Part shown: positions 1 through 6,985 of the stretch, one piece after another
How the letters are laid out: the number at the start of each line of letters is the position of its first letter
How positions within the stretch are numbered: the first letter of the stretch is position 1
Virus record (IMG/VR): IMGVR_UViG_3300044712_000723
Location: 1-51,443 of that record
DNA: 51,443 bases
Origin: a virus
Reading direction: 5' to 3' (one strand)
The notes under the pieces: generated by a model
Told to the model about the DNA's origin: nothing
The model's input: the letters and a program-made list of their open reading frames with translations, nothing else
Databases searched by the model: none
Program-made: the position numbers and the translations under genes

Positions 1-127
1 ACTTTTCTTATTTTCTCATCCACCGTAAGTCCTAAACTTCTAAGATAAGTCATTGTGATCCGTATATCTGAATGCCTTGCCTGACGTTGAATCAAGTAGG
101 GATCTTTAGTTGCGGTAAACAAATCAC
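1..127. repeat. Terminal direct repeat, left copy (circular overlap)
   Basis: Identical to 51317-51443. It is coding sequence for the integrase C-terminus rather than an independent repeat. The simplest explanation is overlap of a circular contig assembled with k=127. Confidence 0.95.
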
Positions 128-1136
128 TTAATCCACTGGCTTTTAAACCGTAGAATGTTTTAACCGAATCAATGCCAACATTTACCGCCACGTTTCTAAA
201 GTACTCCGTAAAATCATTCACCCGCGTTAATTTTTCTGCAGAAGGTACAAACCCTCGGCCAAAAATATAATAATTGTCTGGCACATCCTGCAGATTCATT
301 TCTTCAAGTATCCTTTCAAATCCTGGCATAATTGTTACACTATCTTGTTGCCGGTTCTTTGAAGCAGACGAATGTAGTACTACCATTTTATTAACTAAAT
401 CGATATCACATTTTCGTATGTTAGCCAAGTCGTATCTACGTAAAGCTAGGTAATACATAAAACAACAACAATAATAAAACGGATCTTTCCGAACTTTAAG
501 ATAATTCTGTACCTTGTGACGTTCTTCTTTGGTAAGTGCAAAGATTTTCCCGACCTCTTCAGGCATTAAATCAATTCCAACAAACGGATTTTCCATCCCC
601 TTATACCTTTCCCGGTCCCGTTTAAATATAGAGTTAAAAAAGTTCTTCATGTTACCCAATTGGGTATTGTGGCTTTTTCCTGAGTAATGCCGGTCCCGTA
701 GAAGATAATCCAAGTATTGATTAGCTTGTTTATTGCTGAACTGCTCGGGTAAAATATCACTCAAGTTTTTCGAAGCAAGCCAGTTCTTAAACATCCGAAT
801 TGAATCTTTATAGCCTTCATACGTCTTCTGCTTAATTGCTGATCGTTTAATTTCAAGAAGATTATCCAGCGATTGAACCAGTGGAGTGGTCTCAAAATAC
901 TCCCTGTCATTCGGCGTCCAACCCTGCTCAATCATCTTCTTAAGCGTGAAGATGATTTTATTAGCAATTTTAATACGCTCTTTCTTGTTTTCTTTAACGG
1001 CTTTAGTGTTTAACCCGTTCTTGTAAATATGCTGAATAGGTTTGCACCCTGGTTTATATTCTCTGAAATGTATAAACCAATCCTTCGACATGTCATAATT
1101 CTTTGGTGACAATGTCGGTTCTGAAAATCTAGTCAT
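1..1136 (-). CDS. int: Tyrosine-type phage integrase (runs across the circular junction)
   Basis: Site-specific recombinase that would integrate and excise the prophage. Reading the minus strand from ATG at 1136 and closing the circle (position 1 continues into 51316-51301) gives 383 residues ending at TAA 51301-51303. Catalytic residues visible: box I Arg at R233/R234, beta-hairpin Lys K260, box II H355 in ARHSD, and nucleophile Y364 in MTYLR. The usual HxxR is replaced by YGLK (329-332), a substitution I associate with Bacteroidota integrases of the YSxKHTG type. The N-terminal half fits a SAM-like core-binding domain. A tRNA-like attP core lies just upstream. The IntI-specific insertion of integron integrases is not apparent, so this is read as a phage integrase. 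The last codons lie at the other end of the window. Confidence 0.93.
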   Translation of the reverse strand, partial: MTRFSEPTLSPKNYDMSKDWFIHFREYKPGCKPIQHIYKNGLNTKAVKENKKERIKIANKIIFTLKKMIEQGWTPNDREYFETTPLVQSLDNLLEIKRSAIKQKTYEGYKDSIRMFKNWLASKNLSDILPEQFSNKQANQYLDYLLRDRHYSGKSHNTQLGNMKNFFNSIFKRDRERYKGMENPFVGIDLMPEEVGKIFALTKEERHKVQNYLKVRKDPFYYCCCFMYYLALRRYDLANIRKCDIDLVNKMVVLHSSASKNRQQDSVTIMPGFERILEEMNLQDVPDNYYIFGRGFVPSAEKLTRVNDFTEYFRNVAVNVGIDSVKTFYGLKASGLSDLFTATKDPYLIQRQARHSDIRITMTYLRSLGLTVDEKIRK

Positions 1137-1137
1137 T

Positions 1138-1182
1138 GTTAACTATTTGTTAACTATTCATTGTAACTAATTGACTATTAAT
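1138..1182. repeat. Candidate integrase arm-type repeats
   Basis: Short repeats of the form (T)TAACTATT occur in quick succession immediately upstream of int: two copies of GTTAACTATT, then GTAACTA and GACTATT. Clustered short direct repeats beside a tRNA-like core fit integrase arm-binding sites. Inference from position and repetition only. Confidence 0.4.
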
Positions 1183-1185
1183 CTA

Positions 1186-1204
1186 TGGTACCCGGAACAG
1201 GACT
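1186..1204. other. Candidate attP core resembling a tRNA 3' end
   Basis: The 19-nt plus-strand segment TGGTACCCGGAACAGGACT, read on the minus strand, parses as the end of a tRNA gene: end of T-loop AGT, 3' T-stem CCTGT, 3' acceptor TCCGGGT, discriminator A, then CCA. No other tRNA parts are present. Phages that integrate into tRNA genes carry such a segment in attP so that the target tRNA is restored, and its place next to int fits. The attB tRNA is unknown. Confidence 0.6.
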
Positions 1205-1341
1205 GTGTCCAGGTTTATTTTAATTTAAACCATATTTGATTGTCAATACGTTATCCAAAATAGTAATTCGCTTTTTGATGATCTTTTTAGGGACTTTGTT
1301 AACTTTTTGTTTACTTTTTTCGTTTTGCATGAAGTTGAATA

Positions 1342-1593
1342 TTAACTGGTTTGTTTCATCTTTTTATTTATGATTGGTTGTTTACCATAAAATATATAGT
1401 CTGCAGACACATTAAACTTACTGACAATATCGGCAATATATTTAGATGGGAATTCCCGTTGCCCATTTATGATTTTCGAAAGACTTGATTTATGAATGCC
1501 AATTTTAGTGGCAAAATCGGAACCATTTTTTACAATGTCTTTAAATATCAAATATCGATAAGCCTCGATAACGCGTTTTGTGGTGTCGTTCAT
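1342..1593 (-). CDS. Small HTH (XRE-like) regulator
   Basis: 83-residue protein whose middle (residues about 25-66) reads as a Cro/C1-type helix-turn-helix, with ATKIGIHKSSLSKIINGQR resembling helices 2-3. Its start codon overlaps the stop of the upstream 114-residue gene by ATGA, so the two are probably translated together from the repressor promoter. Likely part of the lysogeny switch; which of the two is the master repressor cannot be told. Confidence 0.75.
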   Translation of the reverse strand: MNDTTKRVIEAYRYLIFKDIVKNGSDFATKIGIHKSSLSKIINGQREFPSKYIADIVSKFNVSADYIFYGKQPIINKKMKQTS

Positions 1594-1934
1594 TTCTTTT
1601 CCAGTAAATTAATGTTCTTGCGTAGCGATTCAACCAACTCTTTTAGATAACGGTTTTCGGTTGTTAATACCTCAATATCTCTTTTTATCTCATCGATTGA
1701 TTTAGACGCCGTGTCCGAAACTTCGCTTTTAAAAGGAGGTAATTGATCATATAAAAGGAATTCTTTTCTAACCCGGGGGTAAACTTGGAGTATCTTTAAT
1801 TTAGTCTCCATGCTGGTTTTTTCTCCCATACGCTTAACTGAACCATTACTAGCGCCGATTGATTTCTCGAATGCATACGTATTGTCGTTGCAAAGATGTT
1901 TTATAATGTGCTTAACTCTCTCATTGAAAGTCAT
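1590..1934 (-). CDS. Putative lysogeny repressor-like protein with C-terminal coiled coil
   Basis: 114 residues. The N-terminal part (about 1-60) looks like a small DNA-binding domain (ASNGSVKRMGEKTSMETKLKI resembles helices of an XRE fold). Residues about 75-113 form a hydrophilic heptad-like helix suited to dimerisation. No LexA/C1-type peptidase domain is present. It is the first gene of a minus-strand operon with the 83-residue HTH gene, divergent from the early genes, a typical position for an immunity repressor. Function inferred from fold and place. Confidence 0.6.
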   Translation of the reverse strand: MTFNERVKHIIKHLCNDNTYAFEKSIGASNGSVKRMGEKTSMETKLKILQVYPRVRKEFLLYDQLPPFKSEVSDTASKSIDEIKRDIEVLTTENRYLKELVESLRKNINLLEKK

Positions 1935-2012
1935 TTTAATTGGAGGTTTTAAAAAATTTAACGTTTATGTAAAAAAATATCAAAAATTGTCTAAAAATAT
2001 CGAAACATTGTC

Positions 2013-2020
2013 TATCTTTG
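2013..2020 (+). promoter_or_regulatory. Putative early promoter (-7 element) of the plus-strand genes
   Basis: TATCTTTG matches the Bacteroidota -7 consensus TAnnTTTG. An ATTG at 1986-1989, 23 nt upstream, can serve as the -33 element. Two ATTGTCT repeats (1986-1992 and 2006-2012) sit in the spacer region and could be half-operators for the repressors. Confidence 0.55.
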
Positions 2021-2046
2021 TCCGTATATATATACAAACAGACATA

Positions 2047-2078
2047 CAAATATACACTAGTGATGAAAGATATCCAAA
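2047..2078 (-). promoter_or_regulatory. Putative repressor-operon promoter
   Basis: On the minus strand TTTG (2078-2075), 20 nt, then TATATTTG (2054-2047) is a very good match to TTTG-N19/21-TAnnTTTG. Transcription would start near 2040 and so overlap the start of the opposing early transcript. Confidence 0.6.
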
Positions 2079-2281
2079 TTACTGTTGAGAAAAAAAGCGA
2101 AAAATTAGAGTTCGCGTCTAAAATTAGAGGTCTTGAAATTGGCGAATCTATTGAACTGCCTAAGACACACAAAAGTACAATAGAGACAACCATACAAAGA
2201 ATTAGAACTGAAAACAGTTACGGGTTTACCCGCAAGACATTTCAGGATTTAGGGATAATCAAAGTAACTAGGATATCATGA
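2063..2281 (+). CDS. Small early protein, possibly Cro-like
   Basis: 72 residues from ATG 2063. An upstream TTG at 2018 in the same frame lies within the -7 element and is unlikely to be used. First gene of the early operon opposite the repressors. No domain recognised with certainty; residues about 38-66 (KSTIETTIQRIRTEN) are basic and helical. Position suggests a Cro or antirepressor role, which is inference only. The stop overlaps the next start (ATGA). Confidence 0.6.
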   Translation: MKDIQITVEKKSEKLEFASKIRGLEIGESIELPKTHKSTIETTIQRIRTENSYGFTRKTFQDLGIIKVTRIS

Positions 2282-2499
2282 CAATCGATGAGTTAAATGT
2301 TTTGGAAGCTCATCACGTAGCATCTCTGAAAATCATTAGAGATGCAAAAAAAGAGATAACTAAACCAGAACGGAAACGAAAAAAAATGTCCATTGAGATG
2401 GATGTAGAAAATAGGATTCTTTCAGGCAAATGCTTTAAACGTAGGAAACTTAACGACGGTTGGTTGCCTGAAAATCAAAGTAAAATAACCAAACTTTAA
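2278..2499 (+). CDS. Small basic hypothetical protein
   Basis: 73 residues, rich in Lys/Arg (KPERKRKKM near residues 30-38). Overlaps the preceding gene by ATGA, implying coupled translation in the early operon. No family recognised. Confidence 0.55.
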   Translation: MTIDELNVLEAHHVASLKIIRDAKKEITKPERKRKKMSIEMDVENRILSGKCFKRRKLNDGWLPENQSKITKL

Positions 2500-2504
2500 A
2501 TAAC

Positions 2505-2648
2505 ATGAAAACACTAGACATCACAAACAAAGTAAACAAAGCAAACGAATGCTTTAACAAGGCAATTGCTCACAATGCTAGAGCAATCGAATCAATGGTT
2601 AAAACTGCTGAACACTTGGCAAATGCTCAACAACTTATTAAAAAGTAA
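2505..2648 (+). CDS. Small helical hypothetical protein (47 aa)
   Basis: ATG 2505 to TAA 2648. Alanine- and asparagine-rich, predicted helical (CFNKAIAHNARAIES). It lies five bases after the previous gene and five before the next. The alternative reading frame here is better explained as the extended frame of the gene that starts at 2653. Confidence 0.5.
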   Translation: MKTLDITNKVNKANECFNKAIAHNARAIESMVKTAEHLANAQQLIKK

Positions 2649-2652
2649 AGCC

Positions 2653-2850
2653 ATGCGACTAATTAGAAAGATATTTCATTTATCTGACTTTGACGCGAAC
2701 GTTCAACAATTAAAGGACGCTCAAGAAGATAACGACAGGATACTTAACTACATAGCCGAACGGCAAAAGGAACTCTCCGAAGTCAATCTATCGAACACTA
2801 TTGAGATGATTGACGAATTAAAACGATTTATTGACGAACATAAAAATTGA
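2653..2850 (+). CDS. Coiled-coil hypothetical protein (65 aa)
   Basis: Start placed at ATG 2653 because the frame upstream overlaps the 47-aa gene. Almost wholly helical and highly charged (residues 15-60), with heptad spacing of Leu/Ile. No family recognised. Confidence 0.55.
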   Translation: MRLIRKIFHLSDFDANVQQLKDAQEDNDRILNYIAERQKELSEVNLSNTIEMIDELKRFIDEHKN

Positions 2851-2856
2851 GATAAC

Positions 2857-3174
2857 ATGGACACTTTAATTATCGATCCGATTTTAAAAGACCCTATTCA
2901 TGCTGAAGCAAAACAAAAGCAGGAATACAAATTTATTGGATCTAAAAAGATCCACCCCGGCCAAATACTTTGGCAATACAATTACGAAACAGATCAGCTT
3001 AGCCCTGTCAATGTGACCAAAGATGTTATGATCACCAGTGATAAAAAAATAACCAAAAAACAACGGGCAAATTACAATCCTAAGTGCTGGTATTTCGGAG
3101 CTATAAATAGGAAAAACGCCGAAAAAGTAGTCAATAGAACTATTGCCGAAATAATCGAAAAATTTAAAAACTGA
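2857..3174 (+). CDS. Hypothetical early protein
   Basis: 105 residues with a mixed alpha/beta pattern and a small motif HPGQILWQYN at about 32-41. It begins six bases after the preceding gene, and its TGA overlaps the start of the next membrane peptide. Function unknown. Confidence 0.6.
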   Translation: MDTLIIDPILKDPIHAEAKQKQEYKFIGSKKIHPGQILWQYNYETDQLSPVNVTKDVMITSDKKITKKQRANYNPKCWYFGAINRKNAEKVVNRTIAEIIEKFKN

Positions 3175-3302
3175 TGGAAACTAACGACCCTACCGGAATT
3201 CTTGCACTAATTGTAATCGTGCTGCTCATCATCATGATGAAGCTACCGCCGCGCGATAAGAATAAACATAAACCTTTTGAATTCAAATCGCAATGGCAAT
3301 AA
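3174..3302 (+). CDS. Single-pass membrane peptide (42 aa)
   Basis: Residues about 8-22 (GILALIVIVLLIIMM) form one transmembrane helix followed by a basic tail. Starts on the A of the preceding TGA (TGATG) and overlaps the next membrane peptide by ten bases, so three small genes are coupled. Such peptides in early regions sometimes act in superinfection exclusion; that is speculation here. Confidence 0.5.
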   Translation: METNDPTGILALIVIVLLIIMMKLPPRDKNKHKPFEFKSQWQ

Positions 3303-3412
3303 CACTAATTATCCTCTCACTGCCTTTACTTATTATAGTAACACTGGCAGTTAGAAAAGACTACAGAGAAGCAAAACGAGTCAATAAAAAACTAAAAAAT
3401 AGAGCGTTATGA
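3293..3412 (+). CDS. Single-pass membrane peptide (39 aa)
   Basis: Starts MAITLIILSLPLLIIVTLAV, one N-terminal transmembrane helix, then a strongly basic helix. Overlaps both neighbours (3293-3302 and ATGA at 3409-3412). No family recognised. Confidence 0.5.
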   Translation: MAITLIILSLPLLIIVTLAVRKDYREAKRVNKKLKNRAL

Positions 3413-3624
3413 ATGCAGAAAATACACCAGAAGAACACCAATTAAAATGTGATGGATGTGGTAAAATACTTGACATGAGAGATCCATCTATTTTATGCCA
3501 TGGATGGATTGAAGGCGGCAAAATAGTATGTTATGATGATGAGCCTATTTCATATAGTGGATCTCAAAAAGTGGGAGACAGTATACTATGGACTAACGAT
3601 AAAAAGCCAATTCATTTAAATTAA
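3409..3624 (+). CDS. Small zinc-ribbon-like protein
   Basis: 71 residues. CDGCG at 14-18 and later Cys residues at about 30 and 41 suggest a metal site, although the second CxxC is incomplete. ATGA overlap with the upstream gene. Function unknown. Confidence 0.55.
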   Translation: MNAENTPEEHQLKCDGCGKILDMRDPSILCHGWIEGGKIVCYDDEPISYSGSQKVGDSILWTNDKKPIHLN

Positions 3625-3629
3625 TAACC

Positions 3630-3806
3630 ATGATCACTACCGATTATCAACCAACCGTAGAGCTAAAAATTAAACGCAGCGAATCGAAAGACTTCTGCCC
3701 TTATTGCGGCGCTAAGAATCTTAGAAGCTTTTACTACGAGGAATGCAGCGACTTTGATAACTGCGATTACTGTCGAGAATACGAGGAAGAAGGAGATGAA
3801 GACTAA
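3630..3806 (+). CDS. Small zinc-ribbon protein (58 aa)
   Basis: Two CxxC pairs, CPYCG near residue 23 and CDYC near 45, with an acidic C-terminal tail (EYEEEGDED). The typical look of a one-domain zinc ribbon. Function unknown. Confidence 0.6.
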   Translation: MITTDYQPTVELKIKRSESKDFCPYCGAKNLRSFYYEECSDFDNCDYCREYEEEGDED

Positions 3807-3875
3807 AAACCTACCCGTTACGACTACGCAGCGGGATTGATTCAGGAATAATAAATAATCATAAATACTATAATT

Positions 3876-4274
3876 ATGGAACTTAGAAAAGCAAATATTA
3901 TGAATTGTCCTCATGTTGAAATTGATGGATACAATGGAATGTACTTGCTTTTTCCTTACGGTTATGTTTATTCTAAAAATCATAATCAATTATTAAACAA
4001 TAATATAAAACCAAACGGTTATCGATATGTGGTTTTGTCAAAAGACAACAGTACAAAAAAGATTTACATACATAGGCTTGTGGCTGGGTATTATATAGAA
4101 AACCCACTTCATAAAAAATGTGTGAATCATAAAGATGGTAACAAAGCTAATAATCACAACTATAACCTAGAGTGGAATACGCATAAAGAAAATAACCATC
4201 ATGCATTTGTGATGGGATTGAATCCAAATAGATTAGGAATATTAACTAAAAAACAAAATTATGTCAATGTTTAA
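3876..4274 (+). CDS. HNH homing-type endonuclease (NUMOD4-HNH-like)
   Basis: 132 residues. The N-terminal half resembles NUMOD4 (VEIDGYNGMYL... GYVYS), and the HNH core is VNHKDGNKANNHNYNLEWNT (about 92-111), with the His-Asn-His arrangement. Free-standing HNH genes of this type are phage-borne homing elements. It is inserted just before the recombination ATPase gene and overlaps its start by 14 bases, so it may have landed within the recombination operon. Confidence 0.85.
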   Translation: MELRKANIMNCPHVEIDGYNGMYLLFPYGYVYSKNHNQLLNNNIKPNGYRYVVLSKDNSTKKIYIHRLVAGYYIENPLHKKCVNHKDGNKANNHNYNLEWNTHKENNHHAFVMGLNPNRLGILTKKQNYVNV

Positions 4275-5139
4275 CAAGGCTACAAAAAAACAGTCAAAGC
4301 TTAGGCTTGCAATTTTTGGACCTGCTGGTTCAGGTAAAACTAAGTCAGCTTTGCGAATTGCTAATGGAATTGTATCTAAAGAAGGTGGTAGAATTGCCTT
4401 TATTGATACAGAGTATAAAACAGCGTCAAAGTATGCCGATGAGCTTGACTTTGATGTTGTTGATTTAACAAACGAAACACCTATTCAAAACTTCATCGAC
4501 ACTGTAAACGAAGCTTCAAAATCGAAAGACTACTCTGTTTTAATTATTGATTCAATGAGCCACGCTTGGGAGTCTATGCTTGACACTATTGAACAAGTAG
4601 CGAAAGCTAGGTACAACGGTAACACATTTGCCGCATGGAAAGATAAGGCTGGTGGTAAACTGCAACAGGATTTTATCAATTCAATATTAAAGTCTAATTG
4701 TCACATTATTGCTTGTTTCAGAACTAAAACAGAATGGGTTATTGAAACAAACGAAAAAGGCAAAATGACACCCAAACGAATTGGAACAGGTGTTAAGCAG
4801 AGGGATGGAATTGAGTATGAATTCGACATCATTATGGAGGGTAATATTGAACATTATTTTTCCATTACCAAAGATAGAACGGGAAAATTCCAAGACGAAG
4901 CTTTATTGAAGCCAGATGAAGAGTTTGGAATAAAACTTTACGAATGGTGTAACACTGGCATTAATGAAGTTGAACTAAAGGAAAAGGCAAAAGAAGTCGC
5001 AATATCTGAAATGGCAAACTGCAAGACCCTTGACAAAGTTAAAAACTGTTGGTCAAAATGGAAAGCTTTCCAAACGGACGCAGACTTTATCCAGCTAAAA
5101 GAAGAAATGAAAATATCACTAACCGCCATACCGGCATAA
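4261..5139 (+). CDS. Sak4-like recombination ATPase (RecA-fold P-loop protein)
   Basis: 292 residues. Walker A GPAGSGKT at 20-27 and Walker B VLIIDS at 93-98, followed by SHAWESM, as in phage AAA_24/Sak4-type ATPases. Sak4 proteins promote annealing or strand exchange together with a phage SSB; here an SSB-like gene lies 0.5 kb downstream with one gene between. A C-terminal tail (about 235-292) is helical. Role in homologous recombination and DNA repair during replication is inferred from family and context. Confidence 0.8.
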   Translation: MSMFNKATKKQSKLRLAIFGPAGSGKTKSALRIANGIVSKEGGRIAFIDTEYKTASKYADELDFDVVDLTNETPIQNFIDTVNEASKSKDYSVLIIDSMSHAWESMLDTIEQVAKARYNGNTFAAWKDKAGGKLQQDFINSILKSNCHIIACFRTKTEWVIETNEKGKMTPKRIGTGVKQRDGIEYEFDIIMEGNIEHYFSITKDRTGKFQDEALLKPDEEFGIKLYEWCNTGINEVELKEKAKEVAISEMANCKTLDKVKNCWSKWKAFQTDADFIQLKEEMKISLTAIPA

Positions 5140-5149
5140 AACCAAAATT

Positions 5150-5629
5150 ATGGGATTTTCTAAACGATTGTACGAAGAAATAGAGCAGTTTGAACAAGAT
5201 GCTTTGAATGGTGAAATAAACGAACTGCAAGCTTATATAGAGCTAAAGCAGTTTGAGGAACTAATCGCCGAAAAAAAGAAAAATATTTCCAAGGCTGCTA
5301 TGAGATTGGTAGAGCTTGAAAAAGATTACAAAGCTGAACAGTCGGGTTATATTGTAGCAAAGATGCAAAAAACAACCTGGAACTTTAAGCATATTGCAAA
5401 ATGGGTTGAAAAAAAGGCCGAATTGTCTTCCATTGAAGATACAGCCAAAATGGCCTATCAATTAAGCCAAAAAGACTTTGGCAATAATACCGTGTCAGAC
5501 TTTGAAAATAATCAAATTGAAAGCATTGCAAATGCTTCTACCGGCGAAATAATAGAAGCGGCAATCCCGGAATATTCAGAACCGTTTTTAAAGCTTGAAA
5601 AAATTAAACTTAAAAAAGAAAAAGTATAA
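5150..5629 (+). CDS. Hypothetical protein of the recombination module
   Basis: 159 residues, almost entirely helical with coiled-coil character in the first 70 residues. It sits between the Sak4-like ATPase and the SSB-like gene, and its TAA overlaps the SSB start (TAATG). Conserved position suggests a recombination or replication accessory factor, but no catalytic motif is visible. Confidence 0.6.
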   Translation: MGFSKRLYEEIEQFEQDALNGEINELQAYIELKQFEELIAEKKKNISKAAMRLVELEKDYKAEQSGYIVAKMQKTTWNFKHIAKWVEKKAELSSIEDTAKMAYQLSQKDFGNNTVSDFENNQIESIANASTGEIIEAAIPEYSEPFLKLEKIKLKKEKV

Positions 5630-5901
5630 TGGCAAACGATCAAATTTTCATTGGAGCAGGAACCGAGAAATTTGAAGGCAACTTAATTGAGGTTTCGATA
5701 TGTCTTACCGATATCCCTAAAGAATGGATAACTGATTACAACGGTAAAAAATATCTCAGGATTAAAGTTCAAAAGAAACGTCAACCAGATCAATACGGCA
5801 AAACGCATTCGGTAAGTATAAATACTTATAAACCGGAAGTAAAAAGCAACAATCGAAACAATTCGATTAAAGACGATCCAGCAGACGATTTACCCTTTTG
5901 A
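5629..5901 (+). CDS. SSB-like single-strand DNA-binding protein
   Basis: 90 residues, short for a full OB-fold SSB. The first 60 residues are beta-rich and basic, and the C-terminus is an acidic tip ending DDPADDLPF. An acidic tail ending in PF is the protein-docking signature of bacterial SSBs. Immediately downstream of the Sak4 module, the pairing seen in many phages. Probably binds ssDNA and recruits replication partners. Confidence 0.7.
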   Translation: MANDQIFIGAGTEKFEGNLIEVSICLTDIPKEWITDYNGKKYLRIKVQKKRQPDQYGKTHSVSINTYKPEVKSNNRNNSIKDDPADDLPF

Positions 5902-5958
5902 TTAATTAACACATAATCAACGTACTGCATAAACGAAAACTTTCAAATAGTCCCTTAC

Positions 5959-6036
5959 ATGCCCGGTATGCCGTCAATGTTTACCGGTAGTTATTCCGAG
6001 TGTGAGGATTACATTAAACAGTGGTTTAAATCTTAA
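5959..6036 (+). CDS. Short ORF, possibly the 3' part of a start-less gene
   Basis: ATG 5959 to TAA 6036 gives 25 residues (MPGMPSMFTGSYSECEDYIK...). The same frame is open back to 5917 and reads as plausible protein (NENFQIVPYMPG) but has no ATG, GTG or TTG start upstream. So it is either a micro-protein or the end of a gene that lost its start. Confidence 0.35.
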   Translation: MPGMPSMFTGSYSECEDYIKQWFKS

Positions 6037-6047
6037 TAAATAGAACA

Positions 6048-6296
6048 ATGGGGAATCAATTAAAGTCTGAAATAAATGTTTTGGATTTTGCTAAAAACTT
6101 AGCACAGGGCGATGACTTTCAACAGGCAAGTTTAATAAACAAGTTTGCCATGGAGTTGAAAATATGTTGTAGGGATAAAGATTTATCAGGATTACAACCT
6201 TGCAATATTGCTGAAAAATTAGATTCTAACGGTATTGATTTGGTTAAAAGTTTGTTTGAGTTTATTAAACTAAGAGAAGAATCTCAACCCAAATGA
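6048..6296 (+). CDS. Hypothetical helical protein (82 aa)
   Basis: Helical throughout with a central Cys pair (ICCRDKD). The stop overlaps the DUF1367-like start by ATGA. No family recognised. Confidence 0.6.
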   Translation: MGNQLKSEINVLDFAKNLAQGDDFQQASLINKFAMELKICCRDKDLSGLQPCNIAEKLDSNGIDLVKSLFEFIKLREESQPK

Positions 6297-6724
6297 AAAT
6301 AGCCGTCCGTAATACCTTGGAAGGATTAATACCTATTTATCCTAGCGACTTAACAGAAAAGCAACGATTAAAGCTAGGCGAAGACTATGAATGTGAAATA
6401 CACAAAGCAAGAAACATTCATTTTCACAAAAAGTTTTTTGCTCTTGTCAAGTGTGCATGGCTTAACCTGCCCGAACATTTAGACGAAAGATTTCCACATC
6501 CTGAAGTATTACGGAAGGTTTTACAAATTGAAGCCGGGTTTTACAATGTCTATTACCTACTCGACGGAACCGAAATAAGAGAAGCTCAATCTATAGCATT
6601 CGATAAAATGGACCAAGCGCAATTCGAGGAAGTTTACAATAAGGTTTTAGACATCATTCTGCAAAAGGTCTTAATTGGAACAACGGCAAGTGAGATTAAC
6701 CCTGAAATATTGAGCTTTTTATGA
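6293..6724 (+). CDS. DUF1367-like phage protein
   Basis: 143 residues. The segment RNIHFHKKFFALVKCAW (about 41-57) and the later SIAFDKMDQAQFEEVYNKV are characteristic of DUF1367, a family common in early regions of lambdoid and Bacteroidota phages, of unknown biochemical role and usually near recombination genes, as here. Confidence 0.75.
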   Translation: MKIAVRNTLEGLIPIYPSDLTEKQRLKLGEDYECEIHKARNIHFHKKFFALVKCAWLNLPEHLDERFPHPEVLRKVLQIEAGFYNVYYLLDGTEIREAQSIAFDKMDQAQFEEVYNKVLDIILQKVLIGTTASEINPEILSFL

Positions 6725-6802
6725 TTTAAGTTTAAGTTAGATAGTTGGTTATTGATTACCCAGGCCCGTTGCGAAACTCGCTTGGTATTTTAAAACAACA
6801 TT

Positions 6803-6985
6803 ATGAAAAAGAATTTAAGCATAAAAGTTGAATCAGTATCTGGACTTGTATTAGGCAATGATAGGGGTAAATGTAAACAAGACGCCTTAAAACTATGCGA
6901 TGTTTACCCAGGTACTAAGCGATTTGTCAAGTTCAGAAAACAACGAAATAAGGATTGTTTTAACTATAAAATTGAGATTAAATGA
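6803..6985 (+). CDS. Hypothetical basic protein (60 aa)
   Basis: Lys/Arg-rich small protein with beta character, preceded by 78 bases of noncoding sequence. Overlaps the following methyltransferase-like gene by ATGA. No family recognised. Confidence 0.5.
   Translation: MKKNLSIKVESVSGLVLGNDRGKCKQDALKLCDVYPGTKRFVKFRKQRNKDCFNYKIEIK

Noticed and set aside
1-1136. The phage tyrosine recombinase as the integron integrase of the cassette array
   Set aside because: It lies only about 0.8 kb from the array on the circle, but I see no IntI-specific insertion between the catalytic boxes, and it has its own tRNA-type attP. It fits a normal phage integrase.
1936-2193. Minus-strand 85-residue frame over the switch region
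   Set aside because: It lies over the promoters and the early gene on the other strand, and its content is low-complexity shadow sequence.
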